Below, piece after piece: positions 12,846 to 26,520 of a DNA stretch of 64,000 bases. Position numbers and translations under genes: made by a program. The notes under the pieces were generated by a model. The model had not been told where the DNA came from. It ran no database searches and was given only the letters and a program-made list of their open reading frames with translations. Position 1 is the stretch's first letter; each line of letters starts with the position of its first letter. This DNA is from Taxillus chinensis. Lineage: Eukaryota; Streptophyta; Magnoliopsida; Santalales; Loranthaceae. Where the stretch lies: the NCBI GenBank assembly GCA_023512835.1, contig CM042090.1:20310356-20374355 (forward strand), given 5' to 3'.

Positions 12846-13822
12846 GTAAAACCTCTCTCTCTCTCTCTCTCTTTAAAATCATATTTTTAAAATTTTGTAT
12901 TTTAATCTTGTAATATTCGCATGTTCAATTGCTTGTTTCAAACACCCCAGTATTTTTACTGTGCTGCTGTTGCTGTTTACTCAACCTAACAATTTGCTTT
13001 GCCGTCGCGTCTTTAGAGCTTGCAAGTTAATTAAGTCCATGTTTTGTTTGATTTCATTTGATATTATCGCTCATTCGTTCGTTTATGGAATAAATTATTA
13101 TTGCATTCTATTTGAAGGCTTTAAAGTTACCCATTCCTCCTACAATTTCAATCAAGTTTCAACCCCACAGTCATGCACTTATGACATCTTTTTTTTTTTT
13201 TGGTATTCCTGTTATTTGGGGACTCTATTAAGATGAGAGTTATAAACTATCATAATAGGTTGCAATCTCATCCATACACAATGGGTAATGGACATTGATA
13301 GTTCCGGTTTCCCTTGAATAAGCTCAAACGTATTGAATTTGGTGGAAGCTTGCCATGTGCGTACGCACACACACATGTCTTTTGGAACTGTATGCGGCAC
13401 TGAGTCTCTGTAGATCATGAATATGTTAGACATTATAAAACACAACACCGGCTTCATAGAGCTGAACCCATTTTGTTGGTATTAAGGCTGGTTGGTTTGG
13501 TTTTGTTTACATAGCACCGGCTTTAGGAATTGCATACACATAACAGATTAACCAAAACAGCATCTTTTTTAAAAAATAAGTACATGAAATAAAAACAAAA
13601 AACATGAAGAGGGAAAAATAAAAAATAAAAACATGAAATAAGTACATACTGTACTTGTCATTAAGTTAATTTTAATTGAATTTCTTTTCTCAATGATTAT
13701 TACTATGTGCAAGTCTTACCAAACTACTGAAGGCAATTTCACCACCTTTGTAATATTGTCTCATTACAGGGCACTCGTGAAAACACTGTTTTGTATGAGA
13801 CTTTGTTAGAAGAGGCCTAAAG

Positions 13823-16800
13823 ATGAATGTGCCAGTACATTTGTCGGATCAGATCTCAGGACAGCTGTGTAATCAGGTTGGCACTCAGTTGCCTGGACTA
13901 TCCCAGCCCAATATAAATGCTGTCCATTCTCAAGTGCCAGCCATGGGTGGTCAACATGAAATGAATCACGAGGTTTTAAAAGCTCGAAGATATATGATAC
14001 AGAAGATGTAAGAAGCTTATTTACTTATAATATGTTTTCTTTTATGTATCTGTTTTAGGTTGTTTTTTTTTTTGGGTTATTTTGGGCAAAAAATGTCTTC
14101 ATTCAGTTAATTGGTATCTCTGGTTTGTTAGCATTTATTATTGATGTGAGAAATTTCTTTAAATTGTTTTAATTGGAATTCAAGAATTACTCTTTAACCC
14201 TTTGCTTGGTAAAGGGTGGAAAAGTTATGGAAGAAATTTAGGTGGAAAAGGGATAGAAATAAAATAGGTGGAAAAAAATAGGTGGAAAGAATAGTTGTTT
14301 GCTTGAGGTGGAAAAGATATAGAAAATGTATTTTTTATAATGTAAATATAATTATAAAAAAATAATATAATATGAAATACCAATTAAACCAAATAATGAG
14401 ATTGTTGATTGCTTTTTTATAGCTTTTCACATCATTTTGCTATAGAAAATAGTACACATATTACAATGCATGTTTTGCATCACCGGATATACTTTCATAC
14501 TCACTTTTCATACCAAGCAAAGGAAAAAAAAATCAAAGCAAAGGAAAGGATTGCTGATTGTTGATTGCTATAGAATAGTTGTTTGCATGTTTTGCATTTC
14601 TATCTCTACCAAGCAAAGGAAAAAAAATCAACCCACTTTTCATACCCCACCCACAAAACATTTAGTGTATTTGTCAATAACAAAACATTGAATAATTAGG
14701 TGCTTGCATTTTGCAATTTTTACAACTGAGTATTTTTGAACTTTTTTTCTCCAGCTACAGTTATTTGATTTTGAGGCAGCCCCAAGGGCAAGAAATACAT
14801 CAGAGGAGGATAGCTGATCTTGCGAAACAGTTTGAAGCCTTTCTTTTTCAGAGTGCAGTCACCATGGTATATAACGATAAATGTTTGTACTACACACTCG
14901 ATCCAGATGATGGATTTTGTGCAATTCTTCTCATATTTTATAAGTGATAATTGATGTTTGATTTATGATGTTACATCTTTCGGACTGAATTAATGGACTT
15001 CTCTGTCAATCCAGTTGCATTGTATTAGTTTGTTTGCATTACCTTTTTTTTCTATAAAATATCATAGAACTAATAGATTTTGCATTATTCCGTGTTATTT
15101 GCAATGTCAGGAAGAGTATGTGAATTTGGATACCTTGGAGCATCGCCTGTGCAGGTTTTCTCGTAATCATCGTCATCAATTTCCCCAACCTGTCAACTCA
15201 ATTGGGAAAATGATACCAACCACTGGCATGTCACACCATGTGAGCTCGAACTTGAATGTAACATCTTCCATGGATACTTCCAGAGTTGCTGCTAGTATTT
15301 GTAATACCGTAACATCCACAAATGCTGATGGTGGAAACATTTTGTCAACTGGCAATGGGTCTTCTATGATTCATGGTGGTTCCTACAGTTCATTTGTTGG
15401 TAAGTTCATTTTGTAATCCTTTAGCAGCTGTTTTTATCATATTATTTTCCTGTCATGGTATAAGAGAGGCTCCCTTTGCTTGCAGGAAAATTTTCTAATG
15501 GATATCAGCAATCTCCTTCCAAGGTCTCCATAAGCTCTGGAAACAATATTTTTTCATCACTGGGTGTCCAAAGAATTGGTAGCCAAATGATGCCTGGATT
15601 TGTTAACAGTAAAAATAACAATCAATCATACATGAACATGAGTGCTTCTAATACTGGCGGATTTTCCACTGTGAATTCAACAATGTTCTCAGAGACGCAG
15701 CAACAAAAGCAACAGGCTAGTGGACAAAGCAGCCATATATTGTGCAACCTTGGCAGGCAAATTGGTGGTGGAATTAGTTCTGCGCAGAAACCCTATGCAT
15801 TTTCAAATGGGTCTCTAAATGGTGAGGTAGGAATGGTTGGTGGTAATTCCAAATTGGTGAATGTATCTGGCACTTCTGAGGGCTCTTTTACTGGAACACA
15901 TTATGTTAATTCTTCCAAATCATTGCCACAGCATTTTGATCAACTTGAAGGTTCATCAATGGAGGGTAATTTTTTGTTAGTCCTTTGTCTTCCTCTTTTC
16001 TGCATGTGATTTAGGTTATGTTTTGTATTCTTGCTCATAAAGTCTTTCTCACAGCAAACAATTTATCTGGCAGGTGATATATATAGGATGGGTTTCTCCA
16101 ATCCTTCTGGTGCTGGAAATTTTGGCGGACCTGTTTTGTCTGTTGGTTCAGTGATGAATCTAAAAGGTTTGAATGCTGTAAATTTGCATGGTATGTCGAA
16201 AGCAGGATCTCGGTTAATTGCAGATGAGTTGAATCTGCAAAATAAACAACATTCTGCAAATGTAAAGCCTCAATCTATGGATCTATCAGAGAAGATGAAT
16301 TGTTCTTCCCAATTATCACCAAAGGAGAATTTCTTGCAATCTTATCAACAGAAACAACTTCTACAACAGCAGCACCCACACGAGTTTCAAGAGCAGCAGC
16401 AATTTGTTCCACATATTTCTCAGCAAAAGCAACATAATTTGTTCATAAATGATACTTTTGGAAAGTTGCCATTAGCTTCTGATTTGGGTAATAAAGATGT
16501 GGAAACTCGCAATGAAGTTCTGCAGCAATTGCAACTTTCTCAGTTGCAGAATCAGCTCCAGCAGAAATCTACTGAAGAACATATTGTAGGTGCACAAATG
16601 CAATCTCTTTCAACTAACCAACTGAGCACATATTCCTCGTCTTGTCAGATTTCCCAGCCTATGCAGCAATACTTACATCCACATCAATTTGTTACTGAAC
16701 CTCAAAATGGTTCCAGCTCGGTTACAGTTCAATCCGAAACTGGAATGCAAGAGCAGTGGAGTCCTCTATCACAAAATATATCTGTCATGTCAAATGAGCA

Positions 16801-19800
16801 GCATCTCCAGGAAGTGTCTCGGCATCGGACAATGGGACAGTATGGGACTGGCCGCGATGAATTTTCTTCAAAGGGTTCCATAATTGGTGAATCCATTGCT
16901 TCTAAAGGCACAGTGGGTATTCCAATTGCCAGTGGTGACGCTTTGAGATCCACTTCAATAAACCGTAAACTGCAATTTTTGAATCAGCAGCGGTGGCTTT
17001 TGTTCATGCTCCATGCGCGTCGTTGCGTGGAACCAGAAGGGAAGTGCTTAGAGCCTCATTGCATTGATGTTCAGAGGCTATGGAGGCATATTGAGAGCTG
17101 TAAGCTGTCTCTCTGTTCTACTCCCCGGTGTCGCCTTTCAAGGAGTTTATTTAGTCATTACAAGCATTGTTGTCACCCAGGGTGTCCTGTTTGTGTTCCT
17201 GTTAAAAAATTTGTGCACCGGCATTACAGGGTAAACACTGATTCTGGATTGGTCCTTTCTACGAGTGTAACTTGTACATCCAACAATACTGAGGAACATT
17301 TGGCCAGAATATTGGCTTCAAAGTCTTGTCCGTCCATTGTTGAAACATCAAATGACCTGCAACCCTCTGCGAAAAGACTGAAGACAGAGCCACACTTCCA
17401 TTCCCTGATTCCTAAGGTTGAGAGTTCTACGGTATCTGTTCCTGTAATTCATGAAACGCATGTGTCTCAGAATTTGCTGTCTGAAGAAAAGCTACAATTG
17501 AGTAGACATGGGTCCCTTAAATCGGAGTTTACTAATGATACAGTGAAAATTCCTCTAAGTATTGGACAACTAAGCCCAAATTCTAGTAAGATGAAGGATA
17601 AAAATAGTGATCTCAATGCCCAGAGGATTGATGATGAATCTGCCTATTTTGCTAATCAAGAAATGGTTGTACATGAGAAGGAAACTGATCAGGTGAAGCG
17701 AGAAAATGTTGCAGTGGCTGCTGAACCTGCCAAGGGCATTATGTGTGGGAAACCAAAGATAAAGGGGGTTTCATTGATTGAATTTTTTACTCCAGAACAA
17801 ATACATCAGCATATTAGAGGTCTTCGGCAGTGGATTGGCCAGGTCAGCTTGGATTTTATTGTGATACATGAAAGTTTTAGGTTTATTAAAGTTTAAGACT
17901 GAAGTTCAGTGTGCTGTTGTTTGTACAATTTTATTTATTTATGATATTTGCTCGTAATCTGTAACCGTCTCGGTGTTTTTAATAAAATTCTTATGATGTT
18001 TGATATATATTTTGCCATTCTTTGTTGTTGAGTTCTTGTGTTGGTTTTCTTTCTTTTTTTATTGCAAATGTTTTTTTATTTTGTTCTTGGCTGTGAAAAT
18101 TTTCATTTTTCCATTTGATATTTATATACTACTTTGGGAAGATTACTAGACTCCCCTATTTATTTTTTCTTTGTAGAGTAAAACCAAAGCAGAGAAGAAT
18201 CAAGCAATGGAACATTCAATGAGTGAGAGCTGTTGTCAGTTGTGTGCTGTGGAGAAGCTCTACTTTGAACCTCCACCAATATATTGTGCGCGATGTGGTG
18301 TTCGCATCAAGCAAAATGCTATGTACTATACCATGGGAACTGGTGATTCACGCCATTATTTCTGTATCCATTGCTATAGCAAATCTCCTGGCGATGCTAT
18401 TTTGGCCGATGGAGCTGCTGTTCCGAAGGCAAACTTGCAGAAAATGAAAAATGATAAGCAAACAGAAGAAGGGGTACAATTTTTTACTTTCTTTTGTACT
18501 TTCTACTTTGTCACATGGGGTTTATATGGTTTTAATGTTGATCGTGACATGCAGTGGGTGCAATGTGATAAATGTGAAGCTTGGCAGCATCAGATTTGTA
18601 CCTTATTTAATAGCCGGAGAAATGATGGTGGACAAGCTGAATATACTTGCCCTAATTGCTGTATAGCCGAGGTTGAAAGAGGTGAGCGCAAACCCTTGCC
18701 AGAAAATGCTGTTCTCGGGGCTAAGGATTTGCCGAAAACACTTCTTAGTGACCACATAGAGGAAAGACTATTCAAGGGATTGAAGCAGGAGAGACTGGAA
18801 AGGGCAAGAATTCAAGGGAAAACTTATGATGAGGTGAGCTACATGTCTTGTTCATTAATTATATGTTAAAATAATCAAATAATTCACATGATAAACAATT
18901 CAAATAATTTACAGCTAATTTTGATATGATCCACATTTTATTTGCTGAAAGCGTCCCAGTTCCACTAACACCATTATGTTAGTTTTATCTGCTATCCAGT
19001 CCAGGACAAATTTTATTGTATTCATAGGATGCTATCAAATTTGTTGAAAACTGTATCCATTACTCAAAAACTGTAATAATTTTTAACTATCTTTTGCAAG
19101 ATATAGGGGTATTTTCTTCATTTTTAAAAAGAAAATGGCTATAAAATATGTTGTACCTTGAGTGGCTGTTGTATATAAGTATATCAAAAAAAGGCAAACC
19201 TGGTGCATGAAGCTCCTGTGAACACATGCAATTATCATCACTAAAAAATCCATAATTTTTTTGTTTGTCTTAATTCTTTTGCTGGGTGCTGACTAATGTT
19301 TTTTTTTGTCTACATTGCATGTTTCATCCCGAGCTGTGCATATGGCTGAGTTTTTGATTGTGTCATGGTGGTTCTTATTTTTTTTACCTGCCAGAGATCA
19401 TGCATCTCATATATTTTAGCGTATTCGGTCACGTGTTAATTTTCCATATTTTTATTGTAAGGTTCCTGGAGCTGAAGCACTTGTAGTTAGAGTTGTGTCT
19501 TCCGTCGACAAAAAGTTGGAAGTGAAGCAAAGGTTTCTTGAAATGTTTCAAGAAGAGAATTACCCCACAGAATTCCCCTATAAATCCAAGGTATTCTATA
19601 TATTTTATATTTTCTATTTGAAAATTCAACTTTATAGTGGAATGGCAGAGTTCAAACAAGTAACCACTTGATGAGAGGCAGTTTCCTTGGAAAATAATTT
19701 GGGTTAAAAAAATCAGACTAGTATGGAGATTAGTGCTATGATTTTAAGATTTCCGATATGAATCACTGCTTAATGCAGGGTTACTTGTGGGCTAATGGTT

Positions 19801-21236
19801 GTTTCTGTTAGGTAATATTATTGTTTCAGAAAATTGAAGGCGTGGAAGTGTGCCTGTTTGGAATGTATGTACAAGAATTTGGATCAGAGTGTCGCTTTCC
19901 AAATCAGCGCCGTGTTTATCTGTCTTATCTAGATTCTGTCAAATACTTCAGGCCTGAGATTAAAGCAGTAAGCGGAGAAGCTCTCCGCACATTTGTTTAC
20001 CATGAGATTCTGGTGAGGATGAAACATTCTATGTACTGTTTTTAACTTCTGGTTTAACTGATTTTAACTTCTGTCAAATTTATTACATTTTGGTTTAACT
20101 GCTTTTGAGTTCTGGTATTTCCAGATTGGATACCTTGATTACTGCAAGAAACGGGGTTTCACGAGTTGCTATATTTGGGCTTGCCCTCCATTGAAGGGTG
20201 AAGATTATATTTTATATTGTCACCCCGAGATTCAGAAGACACCTAAATCTGAAAAACTCAGAGAGTGGTGAGCTCCAGGAACATTATGTACTTCAAATAG
20301 TGTTTGTTGGTATAAGTTCCTGTTACTGTCTCTTGTGTTAATGTTACTTGTATGGTTTCCTTTTATTTCAGGTATTTATCAATGTTAAAAAAGGCTGCCA
20401 AGGAAAATATTGCAGTTGATCTCACTAATATGTATGACCACTTCTTCATCTCCAAAGGTGACTGTAAGGCTAAGGTAACAGCAGCTAGGCTCCCATATTT
20501 TGATGGCGACTACTGGCCTGGTACTGCAGAGGATATGATAAATGAGCTTCAACAAGAGGAAGAAGGTCGAAAGCTAAATAAGAAAGTAACAACAAAGAAG
20601 ACTGTTAGTAAACGAGCTCTGAAAGCATCTGGTCAGACAGATATGTATGGCAATGCATCGAAGGATCTGCTGCTAATGCATAGAGTAATTATGAACATCC
20701 AAAATCATTTTATTCATTCAGTTTCTTTGATTGCTTTCTGTAACCCCCAGAGTAAATGATATTTATACAATACACATGGACATGTTTTTTGGTCTGCCGT
20801 GGTTCTATATCTTCAAATTATATGGATTTTTTTTTTGTTTGTTTTCATTTGAGTGTGCGCTATTCTCTGCAGCTTGGCGCAACAATTTCCCCTATGAAGG
20901 AAGATTTTATAATGGTTCATCTACAGCATGCATGCACTCACTGTTGTCGGTTGATGGTGTCTGGAAACCGATGGACATGTGACCAGTGCAAAAAATTTCA
21001 GCTTTGTGACAGGTAAGCATTTCTTAATATGCGGAAGTGCCTGATTTGGAGCCTATTAGGATTTTGAGAAAAATGAGAAATAGGAGCTAGCCTACTTTTT
21101 GTTGGTGTGGGTTAGCTAGCTCAAATTACGGACATGTTGAGCGTTTTTATAGTTATCCATCTCTATGGATGAAAAACATAATAATTTGAGGGTTTTCTCT
21201 TGTTCAATTGTTTTTGTTCTAAGGTTCAAATTTGTG

Positions 21237-21299
<63 letters not shown>

Positions 21300-22875
21300 G
21301 TTGAACGATGTTAGTTATTTGAAAAGGTAGTATGGAAAATATCACCATATAATGTAATGTGTTGTCCAATATTTTTTTTCTTTTCAAAATCACTCAACCT
21401 TATGGATTAGTAGAATATGAAAGACTGACTACAGCCATAAATTTTCAAAGTTTGTTCATGTTTTTTTTATGTCATACTACCTTTCTGGAATATAGTTCTA
21501 GGTTATTTGTATTATTGTCCTCGCTCTGAATATCTGCCATCATATGTGCAGTTGTTATGCCACTGAACAGAAATTGGAAGAGAGAGAGCGACATCCTACC
21601 AATCAGAAGGATAAACATGTGCTGTACAAAGTAAGTTTTTCAGTTTTTAATTTTCTCCTAAATGGCAGAGTTCTAACTCACCAATCTCTATTTTATTTTT
21701 CGCAGTGTTTGGACATTAGACTAGTTTTTTCTAATTTTTTAAATTTGGATGGTCAATCACTGCAGGTTGAAATAAACAATGTTCCTGTTGACACTAAAGA
21801 TAAAGATGAGATTCTGGAGAGTGAATTTTTTGACACTAGACAGGCATTTCTGAGTCTTTGTCAAGGAAATCATTACCAATATGATACCCTACGCCGGGCT
21901 AAACATTCCTCCATGATGATCCTTTATCATCTTCACAACCCAACTGCTCCTGCCTTTGTGACAACTTGTTATAAATGCCACCTCGACATTGAAACTGGTC
22001 AAGGCTGGCATTGTGAGACTTGTCCTGATTATGATGTGTGCAATGCGTGTTATCAGAAAGATGGAGGAATTGATCATCCTCATACATTGACAAATCATCC
22101 ATCTGTGGTCGATGGTGATGTGCAAAACAAAGAAGCCAGACAACTGCGTGTACTGCAGGCATGTTGTCCTCTCTCATGATACTTTTTTCCTACTTTTATC
22201 GTTTAGTGGAAAATGGAATACAATTTGCTTTATTTTGTTGGGAGGGGTGGGGGGGTAACAGGCTTCTGCAGACAGATTTAATAGATATTTATTTTTAAAA
22301 AACGCACGATGATATAGAAGATTATAATTTATGTATAGAAAAGGAGGAAAGAGAGATTGTTTGATTGATTGAATCGTAGAAACATCAGATCTTTTAGTAA
22401 AGTCTAATGCTTCAATTTTTCAGCATCGGAAAATGTTGGACCTTCTTGTCCATGCATCCCAATGCCCTTCTCCACAATGCCAGTATCCAAATTGCCGAAA
22501 GGTGAAGGGTCTTTTTCGTCATGGAATTCAATGCCGAAGGCGTGCATCTGGGGGTTGTGTTCTGTGTAAGAAAATGTGGTATCTTCTCAAACTTCATGCT
22601 CGGGCTTGCAAAAACCCTGAATGTCAGGTTCCACGCTGCAGGTTTGTCATTAAACTGGCATTTGATTTGTTTTGAAAGTGGATTGTTTTCTTATGTCATA
22701 GCTTTGTTGTGGTTGTGTCACTGCTGATTATTAATTTTAATGTGTATATATTTGGTTCAGGGACCTGAGAGAACATATGAGGAGACTACAGCACCAGTCA
22801 GATTCTCGGAGGAGGGCAGCAGTGAAGGAAATGATGAGACAGCGAGCTGCAGAAGTGGCTAGCAATTCTGGATGA
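13823..22875 (+). CDS. HAC1: p300/CBP-type histone acetyltransferase HAC1, tandem copy 1
   Basis: Nuclear coactivator that acetylates histones (KAT11/p300 family). Exons: 13823-14007, 14755-14866, 15111-15399, 15486-15965, 16074-17842, 18177-18473, 18555-18833, 19462-19590, 19812-20012, 20125-20267, 20372-20684, 20873-21012, 21552-21630, 21766-22158, 22424-22641, 22761-22875. They join in phase to 1713 aa (Arabidopsis HAC1 about 1700). Order: N-terminal KIX-like helices (about 53-120), Gln-rich middle, TAZ1 (about 655-745, all twelve His/Cys ligands present), Cys-rich and PHD region (about 960-1110), HAT (to about 1399), ZZ (about 1420-1472), ZZ (about 1525-1575), TAZ2 (1604-1713). The p300-like [17 protein letters not shown] and REWY motifs are intact, including the tyrosine equivalent to p300 Tyr1467. 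Intron 14 appears to start with GC. The copy is more diverged than its neighbour in KIX, TAZ1 and the Cys-rich module. It looks functional. Confidence 0.95.
14198..14620. repeat. MITE-like element in HAC copy 1 intron 1
   Basis: CCTTTGCTTGGTA near 14199-14211 is matched in inverted orientation by TACCAAGCAAAGGA at 14511-14524, and a second copy of that arm ends near 14620. Internal GGTGGAAA motifs recur at 14218-14310. Copy 2 of the gene has no equivalent at this place, so the insertion probably postdates the gene duplication. Exact ends and target duplication are not resolved. Confidence 0.45.
19185..19215 (-). mobile_element. SINE 3'-tail fragment (Au-like)
   Basis: Read on the minus strand, the segment ends GGAGCTTCATGCACC followed by a T-rich tail. 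This is close to the conserved 3' end of tRNA-derived Au-type plant SINEs. It lies in intron 7 of HAC copy 1. Only the tail is recognisable. Similar tails occur at 46119-46148 and 50436-50465. Confidence 0.45.
21241..21294. repeat. Compound (CT)n-(TA)n microsatellite, HAC copy 1 intron 12
   Basis: A run of about 14 CT units is followed by about 13 TA units. HAC copy 2 also carries a compound microsatellite in its intron 12 (41418-41514), but the repeat types only partly agree. Confidence 0.9.
22159..22423 (+). other. Apparent GC-AG intron 14 of HAC copy 1
   Basis: Exon 14 ends CTGCAG and continues GCATGT, while the acceptor is TTTTCAG at 22423. Copy 2 has CAG|GTGTGT at the same position. Only the GC donor keeps the reading phase: the nearest GT, 4 bases downstream, would shift the frame. 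AG|GC is the known minor donor class spliced by the normal spliceosome. The intron also has a G-rich stretch at 22241-22256. Confidence 0.75.
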
Positions 22876-25800
22876 CTAATGCGTACGTATGATAATAGTG
22901 AATTATGAATGGGAAACAGCTTTCCAATTGGGATTTGGAGGCTGGTTTATGTTTCCACCTATCTGTTGTTTTGATCCAGACCCCATGTTGGAAGAAGTGG
23001 CAGGTTTAGTAGGCTCAGCTGACCCGAACAGTATAAGCTCGCAATTGCTTGCTCAATGGCTAGAGCGAACCGTTTTTTTTTCTCAAGTACAGTAATAAAG
23101 TTTCCCTGCAGTGTTTACCCTCTTTCTTTTTCTATATTTCTAAAATTATTTCAACACAACTAAAATTTCTTTTTCTTTTGCCAATGCAACTGGTTTTCTC
23201 CTTGTTCAATATTCAACCTTGTTCAATTAAAAAATAGCAGTTCGGATGGTTCTCTGACAGAATGTGATGTTAATGGGGAGGTATTTTACTTCAAATTAAT
23301 CCGTCTAAAAATTGTTTAGCCACACCAGTTATCATGTTGGAGAGTTGTCTACAATAAATTATGTCATTTACTTGAATGGTTTTCATATGGCATGTTTTTT
23401 GTAGATTTATGGGAGCCGACACTGTTGCAGTAGAGGAAATTATATGGAAGGTATTGTTCAGTGGGTTAAATATTTGGTATTATTATGAAGGTTGAAAGAC
23501 ATGGAGATATTCTCCATAATAAGCCCCTTCATGTATGTCATAGTTTTTTGAATTGTGTAGGACTTCCTTTATTCTATGGTAGTACTGTTGAGAATTGTGG
23601 GGGGTGTAAACCCACGGTCCCTTGCCAGTTCTGTACTTTTTAGAAGTGTAGGAAAAAAACATAAATTCAATGAATATGATACTCTAAGTGGACATTTAAT
23701 TACTAAATTTTATTTATGTGGTATTTCAACTTAAGCGCACCATTCATCAGTTATATATTTTAGGTTTTGTTGTGTGACATCCTAAATCTGTTTCAAGGTC
23801 AAACTTATGATGATATATAGATTTGCAATTACTTGATATTGCTGTAAATGATAATATTACCTCGAATGGTAACATAAAATAGAAGCATAATATATTACCC
23901 CGAATGATATCTAAGACCTTATTTTTTGTAATTACAGAATAGTAACATAAATATAAGCATTATTGCGTTTTTCTGTTTTTAATGAATGTTATTGTGAATA
24001 GCTGACATTGTTTAATCACTGTCACATGTTAGGTTGTTGAGGCAAATTATTGTGATGGGAGTTAGCTTTGTTACATCTGGTGCTCTTCTGAAGGACCAGA
24101 TTTGTTACATCTGGTACTCTTCCCTCTTCTCTCTCTTTATGTGTGTTTTATTGTATGTGCGCTTTTGTGGTTTCCTTTTATGCATGTTGCTATGAGAAAG
24201 ATAGCGGAGAAATCTAATTGTTGTGTTGTTTTATTCCAAATTTGTGATAATATATTATCATAATAAGTTGTGGTATTCTAATGTTGCATTCCGCATACTA
24301 TTGTTATTTTAAAGAAGAGATAGGGGCATGTGATCCACTCTTTAAATAAGTTTCGCTGGGCTCAGGTGTACCAAAAATTTCGTACTCCTGTAAAATGTTT
24401 AAGAGCATTCAACTATATGAACGAAATAATATGGAACTGTAAGATAACAGTAAAATCTTCACAAGTTTTGACAATGTTTGTATTCTTTATTTTAGCTCCT
24501 GAAATTTTGTGAATATTTGATTACTTTTTCTGCTTTTTGATGGAGGGACCCCATATTATGAAATCATATGAAAATCTCACTTTACTAAATTTTTTAATGT
24601 TTATTACGGTTCATCTGGATATTTTTTTGGTGTTGAAAGTATGAAATTTAAGACATGGTATATTTTGTCGGAGTTTGTGCCTATTTCGGCATGTAAATTC
24701 AATATTTTCATTCCGCTGGGCTTATTTTTTCAAGGATTTGTGACTTTGATTCCTTGCCAACTCATGAATATGTTGCTTGAAATAAAGGAGCATGGTGTGA
24801 GCGAGCAGGAAGTACGAAGCAGGAAGCCATCATTGTGATATGGTTTTGCAGATTTTAAATTGTGAGTTATTTTCTATGTGCCCTTTTGTCACGTTTAGGG
24901 GTAAATTCTCTAGATCACCGTTTAGGTTAGGGAAGATTCCTCAAACTTCGTTCAAAATTTCTGAAATATCTTAAACTGCTTTTGAGAATTCTGGCAGTTG
25001 CTCGGCTCATTTCTAACAATTCTTTTCACTTATAGTTTCACAATTTTTTTAATAATTGAAAACCGTAGTGTAAATAAATGAAAATTAATATTTTCAGATA
25101 AAAATAAATCATAAAATGAAGAAAAATATAAAAAAATTGAAGGTTTCATTATTTGTGTAATTATTTAAATTTGTTGTTTATTCAATTTTATATATTTACA
25201 GCATTATTTAGTCTGTCCTAAAATGTTAAAGAAAAAAATCTATCAGGTCACACCAGCGGTGTGAGGAATCTACCCTTGTTTTATTGTGGTTTTCTCCTAC
25301 TCATATTACCTGTTAGAAGACTAACGGTTATTTTTGCAGCGGTTCTATTATGGGAAAATAGACGGTAGGGAAGAATGAACGTGTCCCTGTATGATTGACT
25401 GCCAGCGTTCCTTCAAGTGAAGTGGGCAGAAATGCAAAAGGGATAGGTGGATGGCACTGCTGCGCAGGCCCCACAGCAGCAGGAGAGATCCGCTATAAAG
25501 TGGAACCGTTTAAGTGGTGAATGAGGATACTGTTTCGTCAGATTGTCTCTGGGAGAGGATCTGTTGGCAACATTATGGGAGGACTCCGTTTTAAAGGGGG
25601 TGGAAACCGGGGAAGATTCGTTTCTGGATGAAATGATGGTGCATTGAAGAACCACTCCGAATAAAGCGGGGAGGGAAGTTGAGTAGGTTTCTGTTCTGAA
25701 CTTTGTAAAAATGATTGTCAATTCTGCATGTCAATCCACGCCAGGCAATTCATCGTTGACCCATGCTCCTATGCTTTTAAAATGATGAATTTTTTATTGA

Positions 25801-26452
25801 GCTGTGCAAAACCTGAAAAGCTTATTTTGAGTTCAATTTTGATGTTGACATATTTATGCCTTTGAAATTCATTTCCTTATTATTAGAGTCCTGTTTATTA
25901 GATTACAGATTGGGCGTATCTTAGGGTATCATAAATTATTGATTATGGCTCAAATCCGTGCGTCTTGCGTGCATTAAGTTTTATCCCCCTACCCTCTTTT
26001 TTATGCAGTTTTTGCATGTTTGCTCCGACTGGTTTGAGTCAATCTAATGCAACTTGGACTATTATGATGTTGTTTTGGCATAATAGCTATAAATGATGTG
26101 GTAATCCAGTCGGGAATCCAATGATATATGGTGTAATGATCAATGTTTGGATATCTATTTTATACTGTTGTGATTGTATTGATGACTGTGACTTGTTGGG
26201 CCTGTGCTATGTGAGGAGGATTGGTTTTGATAAGTAGCACTTAAAGGCCACTAATATTAGAGTAATGGAGGTATGATTTGACAAGCTACAACATCATTGG
26301 ATATATGATTTGATAGGCTAAGTTTGATATTGGAGGATTGTGATATTGTTACTGTGATAGGGCTGATGGCCCTAATACTTTACTGGAGGACTGAGCGATG
26401 TAGTGGGACTGGATTCCAATATGATGTTGACCGGCAAAGGTCTGATGTTCGT

Positions 26453-26520
26453 ATTCTAATGTGATAAGCTAAGGCTATTCTAATGTGATAAGCTAAGGCC
26501 ATTGGTAATGAGATTATAAG
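26453..26520. repeat. Short tandem repeat, 22-23 bp unit
   Basis: ATTCTAATGTGATAAGCTAA occurs twice back to back (about 26454 and 26476), with a third degenerate unit (GATTATAAGCTAAAGCC) after it. The surrounding 26100-26650 is rich in GATAGG/GATAAG words and may be an old LTR or satellite remnant. Confidence 0.6.

Noticed and set aside
25413..25721. 102-codon minus-strand frame between the HAC copies
   Set aside because: No recognisable motif and no partner exons. GC content is locally raised, which lengthens frames by chance. Left as unassigned.
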